Shown here: positions 8,652 through 17,167 of the stretch, in pieces
Layout of the letters: each line of letters begins with the position of its first letter
How positions within the stretch are numbered: position 1 is the stretch's first letter
From: G016756615 sp050958605
Lineage (GTDB): Bacteria > Pseudomonadota > Alphaproteobacteria > Rhizobiales > Rhizobiaceae
Direction of reading: 5' to 3'
Length of the DNA: 64,000 nucleotides
Assembly: GCF_050958605.1 (NCBI RefSeq)
Contig: NZ_JBJHDO010000010.1
Span: forward strand, 1-64,000
The notes under the pieces: generated by a model
What the model was told of the DNA's origin: nothing
Database searches by the model: none
The model's input: only the letters and a program-made list of their open reading frames with translations
Program-made: the position numbers and the translations under genes

Positions 8652-9464
8652 ATGCGAATTCGTACTCTTATCGCTTCCTTGGTTGCTTCGACGGCGGTCA
8701 CCGCCGCAACGGCGGCAGACCTCGGGGTCGTATCCGCGCCATCACAGCCGGTTCAGCCCGGGAGCGAATGGACCTTCGCCGCAGCGCCCTATTTCTGGGC
8801 GGCAGGGCTGGAAGGCGATGTCGGCGTCTTCGGAGTGCAGCCCGTTCATGTCGATATGAGCTTTGGAGATATCTTCGACAATCTGCGTTTCGGCGGCATG
8901 CTGGTCGGCGAAGCACATAATGGGACATGGGGCGTTTTCGGCGACCTGATCTATGTCAAGACCGAGGCCGAGGCGTCGGTTACCCGCACTGTTGCGGGCA
9001 TCCCCGCGACGCTTGCCGCCAGTGTGGAGACCAGCAGCCTGACGGCGACCATCCTGGGCGAATATCGTGTCGTCGCGCAGCCGACGGCAACCGTCGATCT
9101 CATGGCCGGCGCGCGCATATGGAGCGTCGACAACGACATTGGAATTAGCCTCGACTTGGACGGACCGCCGATCAGGTCGCTCAGCGGCAGCGACGGGAGC
9201 ACCTGGGTCGACCCGATGCTCGGGATCAGGGGGCGTGTCAACATCAATCCGTCCTGGTATCTGACGGGATGGGGGATGATCGGCGGGTTCGGCGCAGGAT
9301 CGGATTTGACTTGGGATGTGCTCGCCAGCGTGGGCTACCAATGGAACCAAAAGCTCTCGCTGGTTGCCGGCTACCGCGCGCTGGGTGTCGACTATGACAA
9401 TGACGGATTTGTCTACGACATCGTTCAGCACGGGCCGGTACTGGGCGCCGTCATTCGGTTCTAA
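8652..9464 (+). CDS. Outer-membrane beta-barrel protein
   Basis: 270 residues from ATG 8652, preceded by GGAGGAGGGA. A Sec signal peptide (MRIRTLIASLVASTAVTAATAA, cleaved before DLGV) is followed by alternating amphipathic strands rich in G, Y and W, such as FAAAPYFWAAGLEGDVGVFG and NPSWYLTGWGMIGGFG. The C-terminus ends in GAVIRF, a terminal aromatic residue as needed for BAM-mediated insertion. It resembles small outer-membrane proteins common in rhizobia. A porin-like or adhesion role cannot be told apart from sequence alone. Its stop codon is embedded in the palindrome that follows. Confidence 0.82.
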   Translation: MRIRTLIASLVASTAVTAATAADLGVVSAPSQPVQPGSEWTFAAAPYFWAAGLEGDVGVFGVQPVHVDMSFGDIFDNLRFGGMLVGEAHNGTWGVFGDLIYVKTEAEASVTRTVAGIPATLAASVETSSLTATILGEYRVVAQPTATVDLMAGARIWSVDNDIGISLDLDGPPIRSLSGSDGSTWVDPMLGIRGRVNINPSWYLTGWGMIGGFGAGSDLTWDVLASVGYQWNQKLSLVAGYRALGVDYDNDGFVYDIVQHGPVLGAVIRF

Positions 9465-9499
9465 AGCATATCGCGCAAAATTTGCGCGACATGCTTTAG
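9461..9499. repeat. Near-perfect palindrome at the 3' end of the outer-membrane protein gene
   Basis: CTAAAGCATATCGCGCAAA pairs with TTTGCGCGACATGCTTTAG around a single central A, with one mismatch. It overlaps the TAA stop. The AAAGCATGTCGCGCAAA motif is a recurrent rhizobial intergenic repeat, and a related form occurs near 20735. It can act as an RNA hairpin at the gene end and may terminate transcription or protect the 3' end. Confidence 0.75.
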
Positions 9500-9817
9500 C
9501 CACTGTTTTTGCATGTCGTTTACCGAAACCGCTGCACGCTTTCGGGAGACATGCTTAGCGACATCAGGGAACGATTTCCCGGCATTCGCCTGCCGCGGGC
9601 CTTGGAAAGCTGTGCCGAGACACCAGATCCCCTTGCGGAGCGCCGACGGGCGGGAACCGCCGGCTACCTTCCAGGACAAGTATCTTTCGCGCTCGCTATC
9701 TTTTGGACATCTCATAAAGATGATACAAATGAAACATAAAACCATGAGACCTGAAATCATGGAGCCACGTCTGTCGTGTAAGGAGCACGCCGGCAAAGAC
9801 AGTGGAGGAGACAAGCA
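9500..9817. other. Intergenic region upstream of a small gene
   Basis: 318 bases. The stretch around 9715-9755 is locally AT-rich and is the likely promoter area for the small gene at 9818. No gene with a supported start was found. Confidence 0.45.
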
Positions 9818-10033
9818 ATGCGCGAGCCTATGCTCGACGAACTTCTGGAAGAGCCGATCATTCGCAAGGTGATGCTTGCCGATGGCTATAGCGCCGACGA
9901 TATCCGGCTTCTGATCACGCAGGCGGGAGCCCGCGCCGGATTTCCGGTCCGCTCCGGGCCACGCGACTTCAAAGGCTTCGCGGCGCTCGGATGCTGCGTC
10001 AGCCGGGCCGCCGCGAGCCCCGAGCCGAATTGA
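9818..10033 (+). CDS. Small conserved-looking hypothetical protein
   Basis: 71 residues, MREPMLDELLEEPIIRKVML followed by DGYSADDIRLLITQAGAR. The N-terminal 40 residues look like a compact helical unit, while the C-terminus is Ala/Gly/Arg-rich. A strong ribosome binding site (GGAGGAGA) lies 8 bases before the ATG, and the cupin gene begins six bases after its stop, so the two are probably co-transcribed. Function is unknown. Confidence 0.6.
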   Translation: MREPMLDELLEEPIIRKVMLADGYSADDIRLLITQAGARAGFPVRSGPRDFKGFAALGCCVSRAAASPEPN

Positions 10034-10038
10034 GAAGG

Positions 10039-10434
10039 ATGGACAAGGAGGGGGCTTCCTTGAGGACCTGCAAGATCGTGCGCGGCGGTGAAGCCTTTCG
10101 CGGCAAGCAGGGGCTGGACTATTTCGCCGGCATCTCGGCCGAGAGCGCCGGCTCGGAAGCGCTTTGTATGCACCTGGTCATCCTTCCTCCGGGGGCTAAG
10201 GCCAGGCCGCATTATCATGAGAGCCACGAGAGCGCGGTGTTCGTGCTGGAAGGCGTGGCCGAGTTTCTCCACGGTCCCAATCTCGAGCATCGCGAGCGCG
10301 TCGAGGCCGGCGATTTCATCTATATTCCGGCCGGCGTGCCGCATCAGCCCTGTAATCCCACGGGGCGGACCGTCAGGGCTTTGATCGCCCGTACGGATCC
10401 CAACGAGCAGGAAAGCGTCGTCGTTCTGGATTGA
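10039..10434 (+). CDS. Single-domain cupin protein
   Basis: 131 residues from ATG 10039. A double-stranded beta-helix core carries cupin motif 1 (RPHYHESHESAVFVLEGVAE, with histidines and glutamate for metal) and motif 2 (GDFIYIPAGVPHQPCNP). Small cupins are metal-dependent isomerases, dioxygenases or ligand sensors; the substrate cannot be told here. A TTG at 10060 is better spaced from the AAGGAGGG sequence and could be the real start. It follows the 71-residue gene closely. Confidence 0.85.
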   Translation: MDKEGASLRTCKIVRGGEAFRGKQGLDYFAGISAESAGSEALCMHLVILPPGAKARPHYHESHESAVFVLEGVAEFLHGPNLEHRERVEAGDFIYIPAGVPHQPCNPTGRTVRALIARTDPNEQESVVVLD

Positions 10435-10469
10435 GCCGTGCATCTCCGGTCGAGGGTCGTTTGGTTCAT

Positions 10470-11276
10470 TCACCCCGGAGGCACGACGCCCCTGCAAGCC
10501 CAGGCGACCGAGGTGAAGGACCTTGGTCCGTCGGGTCGGCCGCCTTCATAGGCCGCACGCACGGCCGCTTCGGTGCGCGCCCGCAAGTCCGGGTCCAATG
10601 TGGCCACATATTTGCCGAGCGGGCCTTCGCCGTCGGCGATCGGCTGCCAATAATCGTCGAAGGAACGGTAATCCATGCGGATCAGCAGCGAGGTCTCTTC
10701 GACGTCGAGAAGGCCCTGCTCGATGAAGCATTGCTTCAACTCGCCCGGCCCCATCATGGGTTGGAAGAGGTAGATGCTCCGCTGTTCTCGCGCTCTCTCG
10801 TCCAGCATAGCCGCCGTGTCCCACATCATCCGCATCGCGGACATGCCACCGAGATGATCCCAGACTGCCGCGGCGACCACGCCGCCGGGACGGACGACAC
10901 GCCGCATCTCGGAGACGGCCTTTCCTGCCTCCGGCACGAAATGAAGGACAAGCAGCGACAGCGCGCGGTCGAAACGATCGTCGGGATAGGGAAGGGCGCA
11001 GGCGTCCGCCTGCTGAATGCTGATGCGGGTATCCTCGTTGCGTCGCCTCGCGGCCTCGACGAAGACGGGCGAATAGTCGATTGCGGCGACCTCACTGACG
11101 TCGGCCGCTCGCGGCAGTGCAAATGTCAGGCTGCCGGTGCCGCAGCCGACATCGAGAATCCTGTCCCCGTTCGCGAGGCCGGCGAAATCGATGAGAAGAG
11201 GTGCGAGTCTCTGGCTCCACCGGCCCATGAGCTGTTCGTAGCCGGCGGCACTGTGGACGTTGAAGTTGGACGGCAT
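10470..11276 (-). CDS. Class I SAM-dependent methyltransferase (UbiE-like)
   Basis: 268 residues. Motif I ILDVGCGTGSLTFAL binds S-adenosylmethionine, with the acidic AIDYSP strand after it, motif II ADACALPYPDDRFDRALSLL and motif III VVRPGGVVAAAVWD. This order is that of the Methyltransf_11/UbiE group. The substrate is unknown, and no quinone or other pathway genes flank it. CGGAGGG precedes the ATG. It converges with the cupin gene, with only 35 bases between the stops. Confidence 0.88.
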   Translation of the reverse strand: MPSNFNVHSAAGYEQLMGRWSQRLAPLLIDFAGLANGDRILDVGCGTGSLTFALPRAADVSEVAAIDYSPVFVEAARRRNEDTRISIQQADACALPYPDDRFDRALSLLVLHFVPEAGKAVSEMRRVVRPGGVVAAAVWDHLGGMSAMRMMWDTAAMLDERAREQRSIYLFQPMMGPGELKQCFIEQGLLDVEETSLLIRMDYRSFDDYWQPIADGEGPLGKYVATLDPDLRARTEAAVRAAYEGGRPDGPRSFTSVAWACRGVVPPG

Positions 11277-11359
11277 CGAAGTCCCTCCGGAAAATGGGAA
11301 GGAAATAGGTTAGGCCGTCCCTCTGTTCTTGCCAAGCTGCGAGATCATTCGCCTTGCGG

Positions 11360-12316
11360 TCAAATATTACATGAGTTAACTGCCTCCTGCCCTTCACGAA
11401 GTCTGCTTGCGATTTTCTTCTGACTGTCGAATTCGGCCCGGCGCTGTTCTATTTCCCCGGGTGACAGTCGTTCGATATTGCAATAGTCGAGCTTCCAACC
11501 GGGGTCGGCGCTCCAGATAAGGGGCGACTGCACGGTGGTGCGTGGGGCGGGCGCGGCTTCCAGCAAGGTCAGGGCCAAGTCCATCGCCAAGGCTTGCGAT
11601 GCATGGTCCTTCGGGCGGCCCGCGGCATTGCCGAGCGGAAAATCCGAAAACAGGAAACGCGGCACGCCGACATGTTCGACGATGTCCTTGGCGCAACCCA
11701 TGACGACCGTAGCGATGCCGTTTTCCTCGAGCGCCCGCGCGGCCAGGCTCACGCTCTGATGGCAGACCGGGCAGTTGGGAACCAGAATGGCAGCATCGAC
11801 GCCGTCCTCCTTGCAGCGGGAGACGATCTCAGGACAATCCGTCTCCAATGTCGTCCGATGGCTGCGATTGGTCGGCAGGCCGTGGAAACGGGGCGCGACC
11901 GAGCTTATCCGTCCGGTGGCTTCGGCCTGGCGTAGCGCCGCGAGAGGGAAATAGGACGCCATGTCTTCGGCCGTCGTGTGCTTGCGATCGATGGCGACAT
12001 GCGAAATGCACAAAGACGGCGGTCCCGCCGTGCTGTCCGAATAGACCTGGTAGAATTTTGCCGCCGAATTGTAGGGCGCGCCCGGCCCCTGGTCGCCCTT
12101 GCCGGGCTGGTAGGGCGCCGCCGTCGTGACGATCGCCAGGCGGCAACGCGAAAGCGGCGTCGCGAGCCGATGGAACGGCACTGCCGCATAATGCGCCCAT
12201 TCGTAGGGGGTTCCGTAGCCAAGCGCCTGGTACCAGGTCCTGGTCCTTTCGAGATAGGGAACCGGCACATCGTGGCCGGGTGCAAATCCAAATCTGCCGC
12301 TTCGGTCGGTGCTCAT
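11360..12316 (-). CDS. GrdB-like (glycine/sarcosine/betaine reductase B family) protein
   Basis: 318 residues. The pattern of an N-terminal PVPYLERTR, CRLAIVTTAAPY, then LVPNCPVCHQSVSLAARALE and IATVVMGCAKDI matches the GRDB/PrdB family as seen in proteobacteria. In the anaerobic reductases the redox motif contains selenocysteine; here a CPVC pair near residue 190 occupies the comparable place and no UGA is used. A true glycine reductase complex is absent, so the reaction is unknown; a thiol-redox role is plausible. It is divergent from arsC across about 260 bases. Confidence 0.68.
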   Translation of the reverse strand: MSTDRSGRFGFAPGHDVPVPYLERTRTWYQALGYGTPYEWAHYAAVPFHRLATPLSRCRLAIVTTAAPYQPGKGDQGPGAPYNSAAKFYQVYSDSTAGPPSLCISHVAIDRKHTTAEDMASYFPLAALRQAEATGRISSVAPRFHGLPTNRSHRTTLETDCPEIVSRCKEDGVDAAILVPNCPVCHQSVSLAARALEENGIATVVMGCAKDIVEHVGVPRFLFSDFPLGNAAGRPKDHASQALAMDLALTLLEAAPAPRTTVQSPLIWSADPGWKLDYCNIERLSPGEIEQRRAEFDSQKKIASRLREGQEAVNSCNI

Positions 12317-12575
12317 CGATAACCTCGGCTGCCGCCCTTCGCTCCCCCGAACGAGCGAGGTGCGCGGGAAAGACCATGTTAGCCTGGGTTCCTCTCGGTG
12401 GGGAGGCCACCGTGCAAATCCTCACGGGATCGTCGGGCAGGTGGAAATGTCATCCCGATGTCAGGACCGAGCGTGATAATCTAAAGGGTTGCCCTATGAT
12501 CTCTGGCGAGCCGCACTTTCGACGGCGAGGCGCGGTTTCCTCAGGAAAACCATGAAGCCTGATGAGGACTGCCCG

Positions 12576-13103
12576 ATGACCGACCGTGTCTACAACGTCC
12601 TGTTTCTGTGCACTGCGAATTCGGCCCGTTCGATCATGGCCGAGGGAATTCTGCGCAAGGAGGGCTCCGGCCGCTTCAATGCCTATTCGGCCGGCAGTCA
12701 GCCCAAGGGAAGCGTCAATCCCTTCGCCTTGAAGGTGCTGGCCGCCCTCGACTATCCGGCGGAGGGATACCGGTCCAAGTCCTGGGACGAATATGCGGTT
12801 CCAGGAGCGCCAGAGATGGATTTTGTCTTCACGGTCTGCGACGACGCTGCCGAGGAATCCTGCCCTGTGTGGCCGGGGCAACCGATGACGGCGCATTGGG
12901 GCATCGAGGATCCCTCTCGCGTGGAAGGAGAGGAGATCGAAAAGGAACGCGCTTTCAGCACCGCTGCGCGTTTTTTGAAAAACCGGATCATGGCTTTCCT
13001 CAGCCTGCCGCACCACACGATCGACCGCATGGCGCTCGAGCACCATCTCCAGCTTATCGGCCGTTCGGAAGGCGTGTCATCCGGAGAAGACAGCCAGCCC
13101 TGA
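12576..13103 (+). CDS. arsC: Arsenate reductase, thioredoxin-type (LMW-phosphatase fold)
   Basis: 175 residues from ATG 12576. The phosphate-binding loop LFLCTANSARS (CX5R) lies at the N-terminus, and the resolving cysteine pair of thioredoxin-linked ArsC is in TVCDDAAEESCPVWPG. It reduces arsenate to arsenite in the cytoplasm using thioredoxin. An alternative ATG at 12552 would add eight residues. No arsB/acr3 or arsenic-type arsR neighbours directly, so it may be an orphan resistance gene or serve another phosphatase-like role. Confidence 0.88.
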   Translation: MTDRVYNVLFLCTANSARSIMAEGILRKEGSGRFNAYSAGSQPKGSVNPFALKVLAALDYPAEGYRSKSWDEYAVPGAPEMDFVFTVCDDAAEESCPVWPGQPMTAHWGIEDPSRVEGEEIEKERAFSTAARFLKNRIMAFLSLPHHTIDRMALEHHLQLIGRSEGVSSGEDSQP

Positions 13104-13187
13104 ACGCATGGGTCGGTTCGTAACCGTAACGTACTCCACACAGTCCGGTTGGGGTGTATCTTTCTAAGCGTAGCTCAGGAGGATGCC

Positions 13188-13574
13188 ATGAGACCTCATC
13201 GTCCATTGCTCGCCTTGTCGGTGCTGACCGCGTGGACGCTGCCGGCAGGAGCCGAACCGCTCACTACGATGGAAGAGGTGGGTACGAAGATCCTTTCGTG
13301 CTGGAGCCCGCCCGCCGGGGCCCAGAACTCCGTCGTTTCGATGCGCTTCAGCTTCAAGCGTGACGGATCGCTGGTCGGCCCGCCGCGCCCCGCCAATATC
13401 GACGTCGCCGGCGACGAGGACCAGCGCAAGCAGTTCATCGCCGCCGCAGCCGAAGCCATCAAGCACTGTACCCCCGTCGAGCTTGCTCCCGATCTGGCCC
13501 AAGGCATTGGCGGCCAGGTGTTCACGCTGCAATTCGCGACCGGCGACCGGGAGCAGACGCCGATGCCGCAATAG
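13188..13574 (+). CDS. Small periplasmic protein with TolA/TonB C-terminal-like domain
   Basis: 128 residues from ATG 13188, preceded by CAGGAGGATGCC. A signal peptide ends at about AGA-EP. The mature part (ILSCWSPPAGAQNSVVSMRF, FSFKRDGSLVGPPRP, then EAIKHCTPVELAP) resembles the C-terminal domain of TolA/TonB, with two cysteines that could form a disulfide. No TonB box or membrane anchor other than the signal is seen. Its role is unknown. Confidence 0.65.
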   Translation: MRPHRPLLALSVLTAWTLPAGAEPLTTMEEVGTKILSCWSPPAGAQNSVVSMRFSFKRDGSLVGPPRPANIDVAGDEDQRKQFIAAAAEAIKHCTPVELAPDLAQGIGGQVFTLQFATGDREQTPMPQ

Positions 13575-13602
13575 ACAGGTTTGCTCGTGTCCTCGGCTCC
13601 GT

Positions 13603-13636
13603 GGTCGCATTGACAAAAAAATTTGTCAATGCGACC
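13603..13636. promoter_or_regulatory. Perfect 15-bp inverted repeat, candidate operator of the ArsR-type regulator
   Basis: Bases 13603-13617 (GGTCGCATTGACAAA) and 13622-13636 are exact reverse complements around AAAA. The left arm contains TTGACA (13610-13615), usable as a -35 element. No U-run follows, so this is not a standard terminator. The position, ending eight bases before the ATG at 13644, suits autorepression by the encoded winged-helix protein. Confidence 0.72.
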
Positions 13637-13643
13637 CTTGGGT

Positions 13644-14228
13644 ATGCTCGACCTGGAAATCATCGACGACCCCGAGAGTGCGGCCCTGGCGCTCGACCCG
13701 ATCAAGCGGCGCATCCTGTCGGAGCTTTCGACGCCGGCCTCAGCCGCGTCGCTGGCGGGGCGGGTCGGCCTAACCCGCCAGAAGGTGAACTATCATCTGC
13801 GCGCGCTCGAGAAGCACAGACTTGTCGAGCCTGTCGAAGAGCGCCAATGGGGCGGCCTGACAGAGCGCCTGGTGGTTGCCGCCGCCAAATCCTTCGTGGT
13901 GTCGCCGACCGCGCTCGGCCCGCTCGCCGCGGATCCGACGCGAAGCGCCGACCGGCTGTCGGCGAGCTATCTCATCGCACTCGCAGCCCGCATCGTGCGC
14001 GAGGTCGGCAGCCTGTGGCGACGTGCAAGGCTGAGCGACAAAAGGCTGGCGACGCTGTCGATCGACACGGTCATCAGCTTTGCCTCGCCTGCTGATCGTA
14101 CAGCCTTCACCGAGGAGCTCGCGAGCACCGTGGCGAGCCTGGCGGCGCGCTATCACGACACGACAGCCCCTGGCGCGCGCCCGCACCGGCTGGTCGTCGC
14201 ATCCTATCCCGCACCCGACGAGCATTGA
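13644..14228 (+). CDS. ArsR-type winged-helix transcriptional regulator
   Basis: 194 residues from ATG 13644 (MLDLEIIDDPE). A winged HTH at about residues 18-75 (DPIKRRILSELSTPASAASL then VGLTRQKVNYHLRALEKHRL) is followed by an uncharacterised C-terminal helical region. It lies 12 bases ahead of an SRPBCC gene, the usual ArsR-SRPBCC pair in which the regulator controls both genes. In-frame TTG/ATG codons at 13623 and 13629 fall inside the palindrome, so the later ATG is preferred if the palindrome is the operator. No cysteine metal site is evident. Confidence 0.82.
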   Translation: MLDLEIIDDPESAALALDPIKRRILSELSTPASAASLAGRVGLTRQKVNYHLRALEKHRLVEPVEERQWGGLTERLVVAAAKSFVVSPTALGPLAADPTRSADRLSASYLIALAARIVREVGSLWRRARLSDKRLATLSIDTVISFASPADRTAFTEELASTVASLAARYHDTTAPGARPHRLVVASYPAPDEH

Positions 14229-14240
14229 AAGGAACACGAT

Positions 14241-15050
14241 ATGCCGATCAAAAAGGACGGAACGGGCAGGCGCTGGGTCGAGATGGAGTTTCTCGCACCC
14301 GGAACGCCCGAGCAAATTTGGCAGGCCATGGCGACCGGGCCCGGCAACTCCTCCTGGTTCACCAGGACCACGATCGAAGGCCATGTCGGCGGAGCGCTGC
14401 GCTTCGAATTCGGTGCGGGAATGAGCACGACCGGGGAAGTCACGTTCTGGGAGCCGCCGCACCGGTTCAGCTATGTCGAGCACGGCTGGAACGGCGATGC
14501 GCCTCCGGTCGCGACGGAGATCACCATCGCCGCCCGCTCTGGCGATCGATGCATCGTGCGCATGGTGCACTCGCTTTTCAGCTCCTCGGACGAATGGGAC
14601 GATCAGCTCGAGAGTTTCGAAGGCGGTTGGCCGGGCTTCTTCGAGGTGTTGCGGCTCTACCTGTCGCATTTCGCCGGGATGAAGGGTGCCTCCTTCCAGG
14701 TGATGGCCCAGGCCGATGGCGAAGCTTTGGCGGTCTGGTCCCGCCTCACCCAGGCGTTGGGTGTCGCCGGCGCCGATGTCGGAGAGCAGCGCACAGCGAC
14801 CTCGGGGCCTGAAGAATTGTCGGGCACGGTCGAGCGCCTCCACCAGGAGCGGAAGCAACGCTATGTCATGCTCCGGTTGCACGCGCCCCGGCCCGCTGTG
14901 TTGCTGGCCGGCATCTACGCCATGGGCGAACAGATCAACGCCAGCGTGAGCTTCTTCTTTTATAGCGACGATGCGGACGAAACGGCCGCGGCCAGCGAAC
15001 CGCTTTGGCGCGACTGGCTGACCGGTGCGGTGCAGGCCCGGCCGGGCTGA
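14241..15050 (+). CDS. SRPBCC (AHSA1/START-like) domain protein
   Basis: 269 residues. The N-terminal SRPBCC domain shows EMEFLAPGTPEQIWQAMATG, the FEFGAG strand, GEVTFWEPPHRFSYVE and FEGGWPGFFEVLRLYLSHFA, typical of AHSA1-like ligand-binding cradles. A second region from about residue 150 (SFQVMAQADGEALAVWSRLT) may be another half-domain. Such proteins bind hydrophobic ligands. AAAGGAA precedes the ATG. It is probably co-transcribed with the preceding ArsR-type regulator. Confidence 0.83.
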   Translation: MPIKKDGTGRRWVEMEFLAPGTPEQIWQAMATGPGNSSWFTRTTIEGHVGGALRFEFGAGMSTTGEVTFWEPPHRFSYVEHGWNGDAPPVATEITIAARSGDRCIVRMVHSLFSSSDEWDDQLESFEGGWPGFFEVLRLYLSHFAGMKGASFQVMAQADGEALAVWSRLTQALGVAGADVGEQRTATSGPEELSGTVERLHQERKQRYVMLRLHAPRPAVLLAGIYAMGEQINASVSFFFYSDDADETAAASEPLWRDWLTGAVQARPG

Positions 15051-15135
15051 TCCCACGCCTGACGTTTGTGCGCAAAGCAGGCGTCCGAGATGGAACAGGC
15101 AGGCCAGTAGGGCGTTGGAAGGCCGGAGGCAGCCG

Positions 15136-17106
15136 ATGCTCGATTACGAACATGCCCGCCACCGCATGGTCGAAGCGCACATCGCCGGACGCGGCGTCAG
15201 CGACCGGCGCGTGCTCGATGCCATGCGCGAGGTTCCGCGCGAGAAATTCGTCGAAGAGGGTTTCGAGGAATTCGCCTATGAGGATTCCCCGCTTCCCATT
15301 CTGGCAGGCCAGACGATCTCCCAACCTTTCATCGTCGCCTACATGATCGAGGCGGCAGAGCTCGAAGCAGGCGACCGCGTTCTGGAGGTCGGGGCGGGAT
15401 CGGGCTACGCCGCCGCGGTCATGAGCCGCGTCGCCGACCAGATCCATACGATCGAGCGGCATGAGGAACTGGCCGAAGCGGCCCGGCGGCGACTCGAGGA
15501 ACTGGATTACCGCAACGTCGAAGTGCTCGTCGGCGACGGAAGTAAGGGTCTGCCCGAAAAGGCGCCCTTCGATGCGATCCTCGTGGCCGCCGGCGGCCAT
15601 GCGGTTCCCGCGGCCCTGTCCGAACAGCTGGACATAGGGGGTCGGCTGATCATGCCGATCGGCAAGGAACAGCGGTCGCAGCGGCTTATGCGCATCACGC
15701 GTACTGCCGCAAACAAGTTCGAGCAGGAGGATCTCGGCGGCGTTGCGTTCGTGCCGTTGATCGGAGAGCATGGCTGGGCGGAGTTTCCTGCCGGGCCCGT
15801 CGGTTCGCGGCGCTGGGTGCCTGAGCTGATTGCCGAGGCGGCCGAGGAGCTGCCGACGCCCGATCGTCCCGATTTCGGAGCGATGTTCGACCGGTTCGGC
15901 GACCGCCGCGTCGTTCTCCTCGGTGAATCGACCCATGGCACGGCGGAGTTCTATCGGGCGCGCGCCGCCATCACCCGCCGGCTTGTCGAGGAGCACGGCT
16001 TCAACATCGTGGCGGTGGAAGCCGACTGGCCGGATGCGGCCTCCGTCAATCGATATGTGCGCGGCTTGCCGCGGCAGGAGGGCGAGGAACCGCCTTTCCG
16101 GCGCTTTCCGACCTGGATGTGGCGCAATACGGAGGTGGCCGAGTTCGTCGGCTGGCTGCGTACATATAACGACCAGGCCGCCGACGAAGCGAAGGCGGGT
16201 TTTTACGGGCTCGATCTCTACAATATGAGCGGGTCCATCGCGGCGCTTCTCGCCTATCTCGACGAGATCGACCCGCAGGCCGCGATGGTGGCGCGGGAGC
16301 GCTACGGGTGCCTGACGCCATGGCAGCACGAGCCAGCCACGTACGGCCGCGCAGTCCTGACTTCCGGTTATCGCAAATGCGAGGAGGAGGTCGTCAGGCA
16401 ATGTCGCGAGCTGCTCGAGAAAAGGCTCGACTATGCGTCGCGGGACGGTGAAGCATTCCTCGATGCCGCGCAGAATGCGCGCCTGATCGCGTCGGCGGAG
16501 AAATACTATCGGGTCATGTATTACGGCGGCGCCGATTCCTGGAACCTGCGCGACCGCCATATGTTCGAGACGCTCGAATATCTGCTCGCCTCGAAGGGGC
16601 CGCATTCCAAGGCTGTCGTCTGGGCGCACAATTCGCATATCGGCGACGCGCGGCTTACCGAAATGGGCCTGATCCGGGAGGAGCTGAACATCGGCCAGCT
16701 CTGTCGCGAGAGGTTCGGAGACGAGGCAGCGCTGATCGGCTTGGGAACGCATTCCGGCACCGTCGCCGCCGCCACGAACTGGGACGGTGCGATGGAAGTG
16801 AAGACGGTTCGCCCGTCGCATGCCGACAGTGTCGAGCGCTCGTTCCACGCTGCCGGCAAGCCGCGCTGCCTGATCGACTTCGCACGCCAGCCGGCGGTGG
16901 CCGAAGCGCTTGCGCTTCCGCGGATCCAGCGCTTCATCGGGGTGATCTATCGGCCGGAGACGGAACTCGCGAGCCACTATGCGGAAGCGTCGATGTCGAA
17001 ACAGTTCGACGCCTATGTCTGGTTCGACAGGACCCGCGCCGTCACGCCGCTGGCACCGGCCGGGGAGCCGGGCCACGTGCCCGATACCTTCCCGTTCGGG
17101 CTGTAG
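15136..17106 (+). CDS. Fusion: protein-L-isoaspartate O-methyltransferase + erythromycin esterase-like domain
   Basis: 656 residues from ATG 15136, which GGAGGCAGCCG precedes. Residues 1 to about 215 are a complete Pcm methyltransferase: AGQTISQPFIVAYM, the SAM loop VLEVGAGSGYAAAVM, and GGRLIMPIGKE. From about 230 onward an erythromycin-esterase-like domain follows: VVLLGESTHGTAEFYRARAA (E264, H267), VAVEADWPDAASVNRY, FYGLDLYNM and VVWAHNSHIGDAR. The first repairs isoaspartyl damage. The second belongs to a broad hydrolase family, and most members are not macrolide resistance enzymes. The frame runs unbroken across the junction. Confidence 0.9.
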   Translation: MLDYEHARHRMVEAHIAGRGVSDRRVLDAMREVPREKFVEEGFEEFAYEDSPLPILAGQTISQPFIVAYMIEAAELEAGDRVLEVGAGSGYAAAVMSRVADQIHTIERHEELAEAARRRLEELDYRNVEVLVGDGSKGLPEKAPFDAILVAAGGHAVPAALSEQLDIGGRLIMPIGKEQRSQRLMRITRTAANKFEQEDLGGVAFVPLIGEHGWAEFPAGPVGSRRWVPELIAEAAEELPTPDRPDFGAMFDRFGDRRVVLLGESTHGTAEFYRARAAITRRLVEEHGFNIVAVEADWPDAASVNRYVRGLPRQEGEEPPFRRFPTWMWRNTEVAEFVGWLRTYNDQAADEAKAGFYGLDLYNMSGSIAALLAYLDEIDPQAAMVARERYGCLTPWQHEPATYGRAVLTSGYRKCEEEVVRQCRELLEKRLDYASRDGEAFLDAAQNARLIASAEKYYRVMYYGGADSWNLRDRHMFETLEYLLASKGPHSKAVVWAHNSHIGDARLTEMGLIREELNIGQLCRERFGDEAALIGLGTHSGTVAAATNWDGAMEVKTVRPSHADSVERSFHAAGKPRCLIDFARQPAVAEALALPRIQRFIGVIYRPETELASHYAEASMSKQFDAYVWFDRTRAVTPLAPAGEPGHVPDTFPFGL

Positions 17107-17167
17107 AGCACCGCCAGTATCGCTTGGCGTCGAGGGGGCAGGCCCGAACGGTCAGGCCTTATGTCCC

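Noticed and set aside
13603..13636. Reading the palindrome as an intrinsic terminator of the upstream small gene
   Set aside because: There is no U-run after either arm, and the A-tract is the loop. The position fits an operator better.
14935..17076. 713-codon minus-strand frame opposite the Pcm-esterase fusion
   Set aside because: The composition is shadow-like and no motif is visible, whereas the plus strand has two complete enzyme domains and a good ribosome binding site.
15136..17106. Calling this gene a macrolide-resistance determinant
   Set aside because: The erythromycin-esterase family is broad, the domain is fused to a repair methyltransferase, and no resistance context is present.
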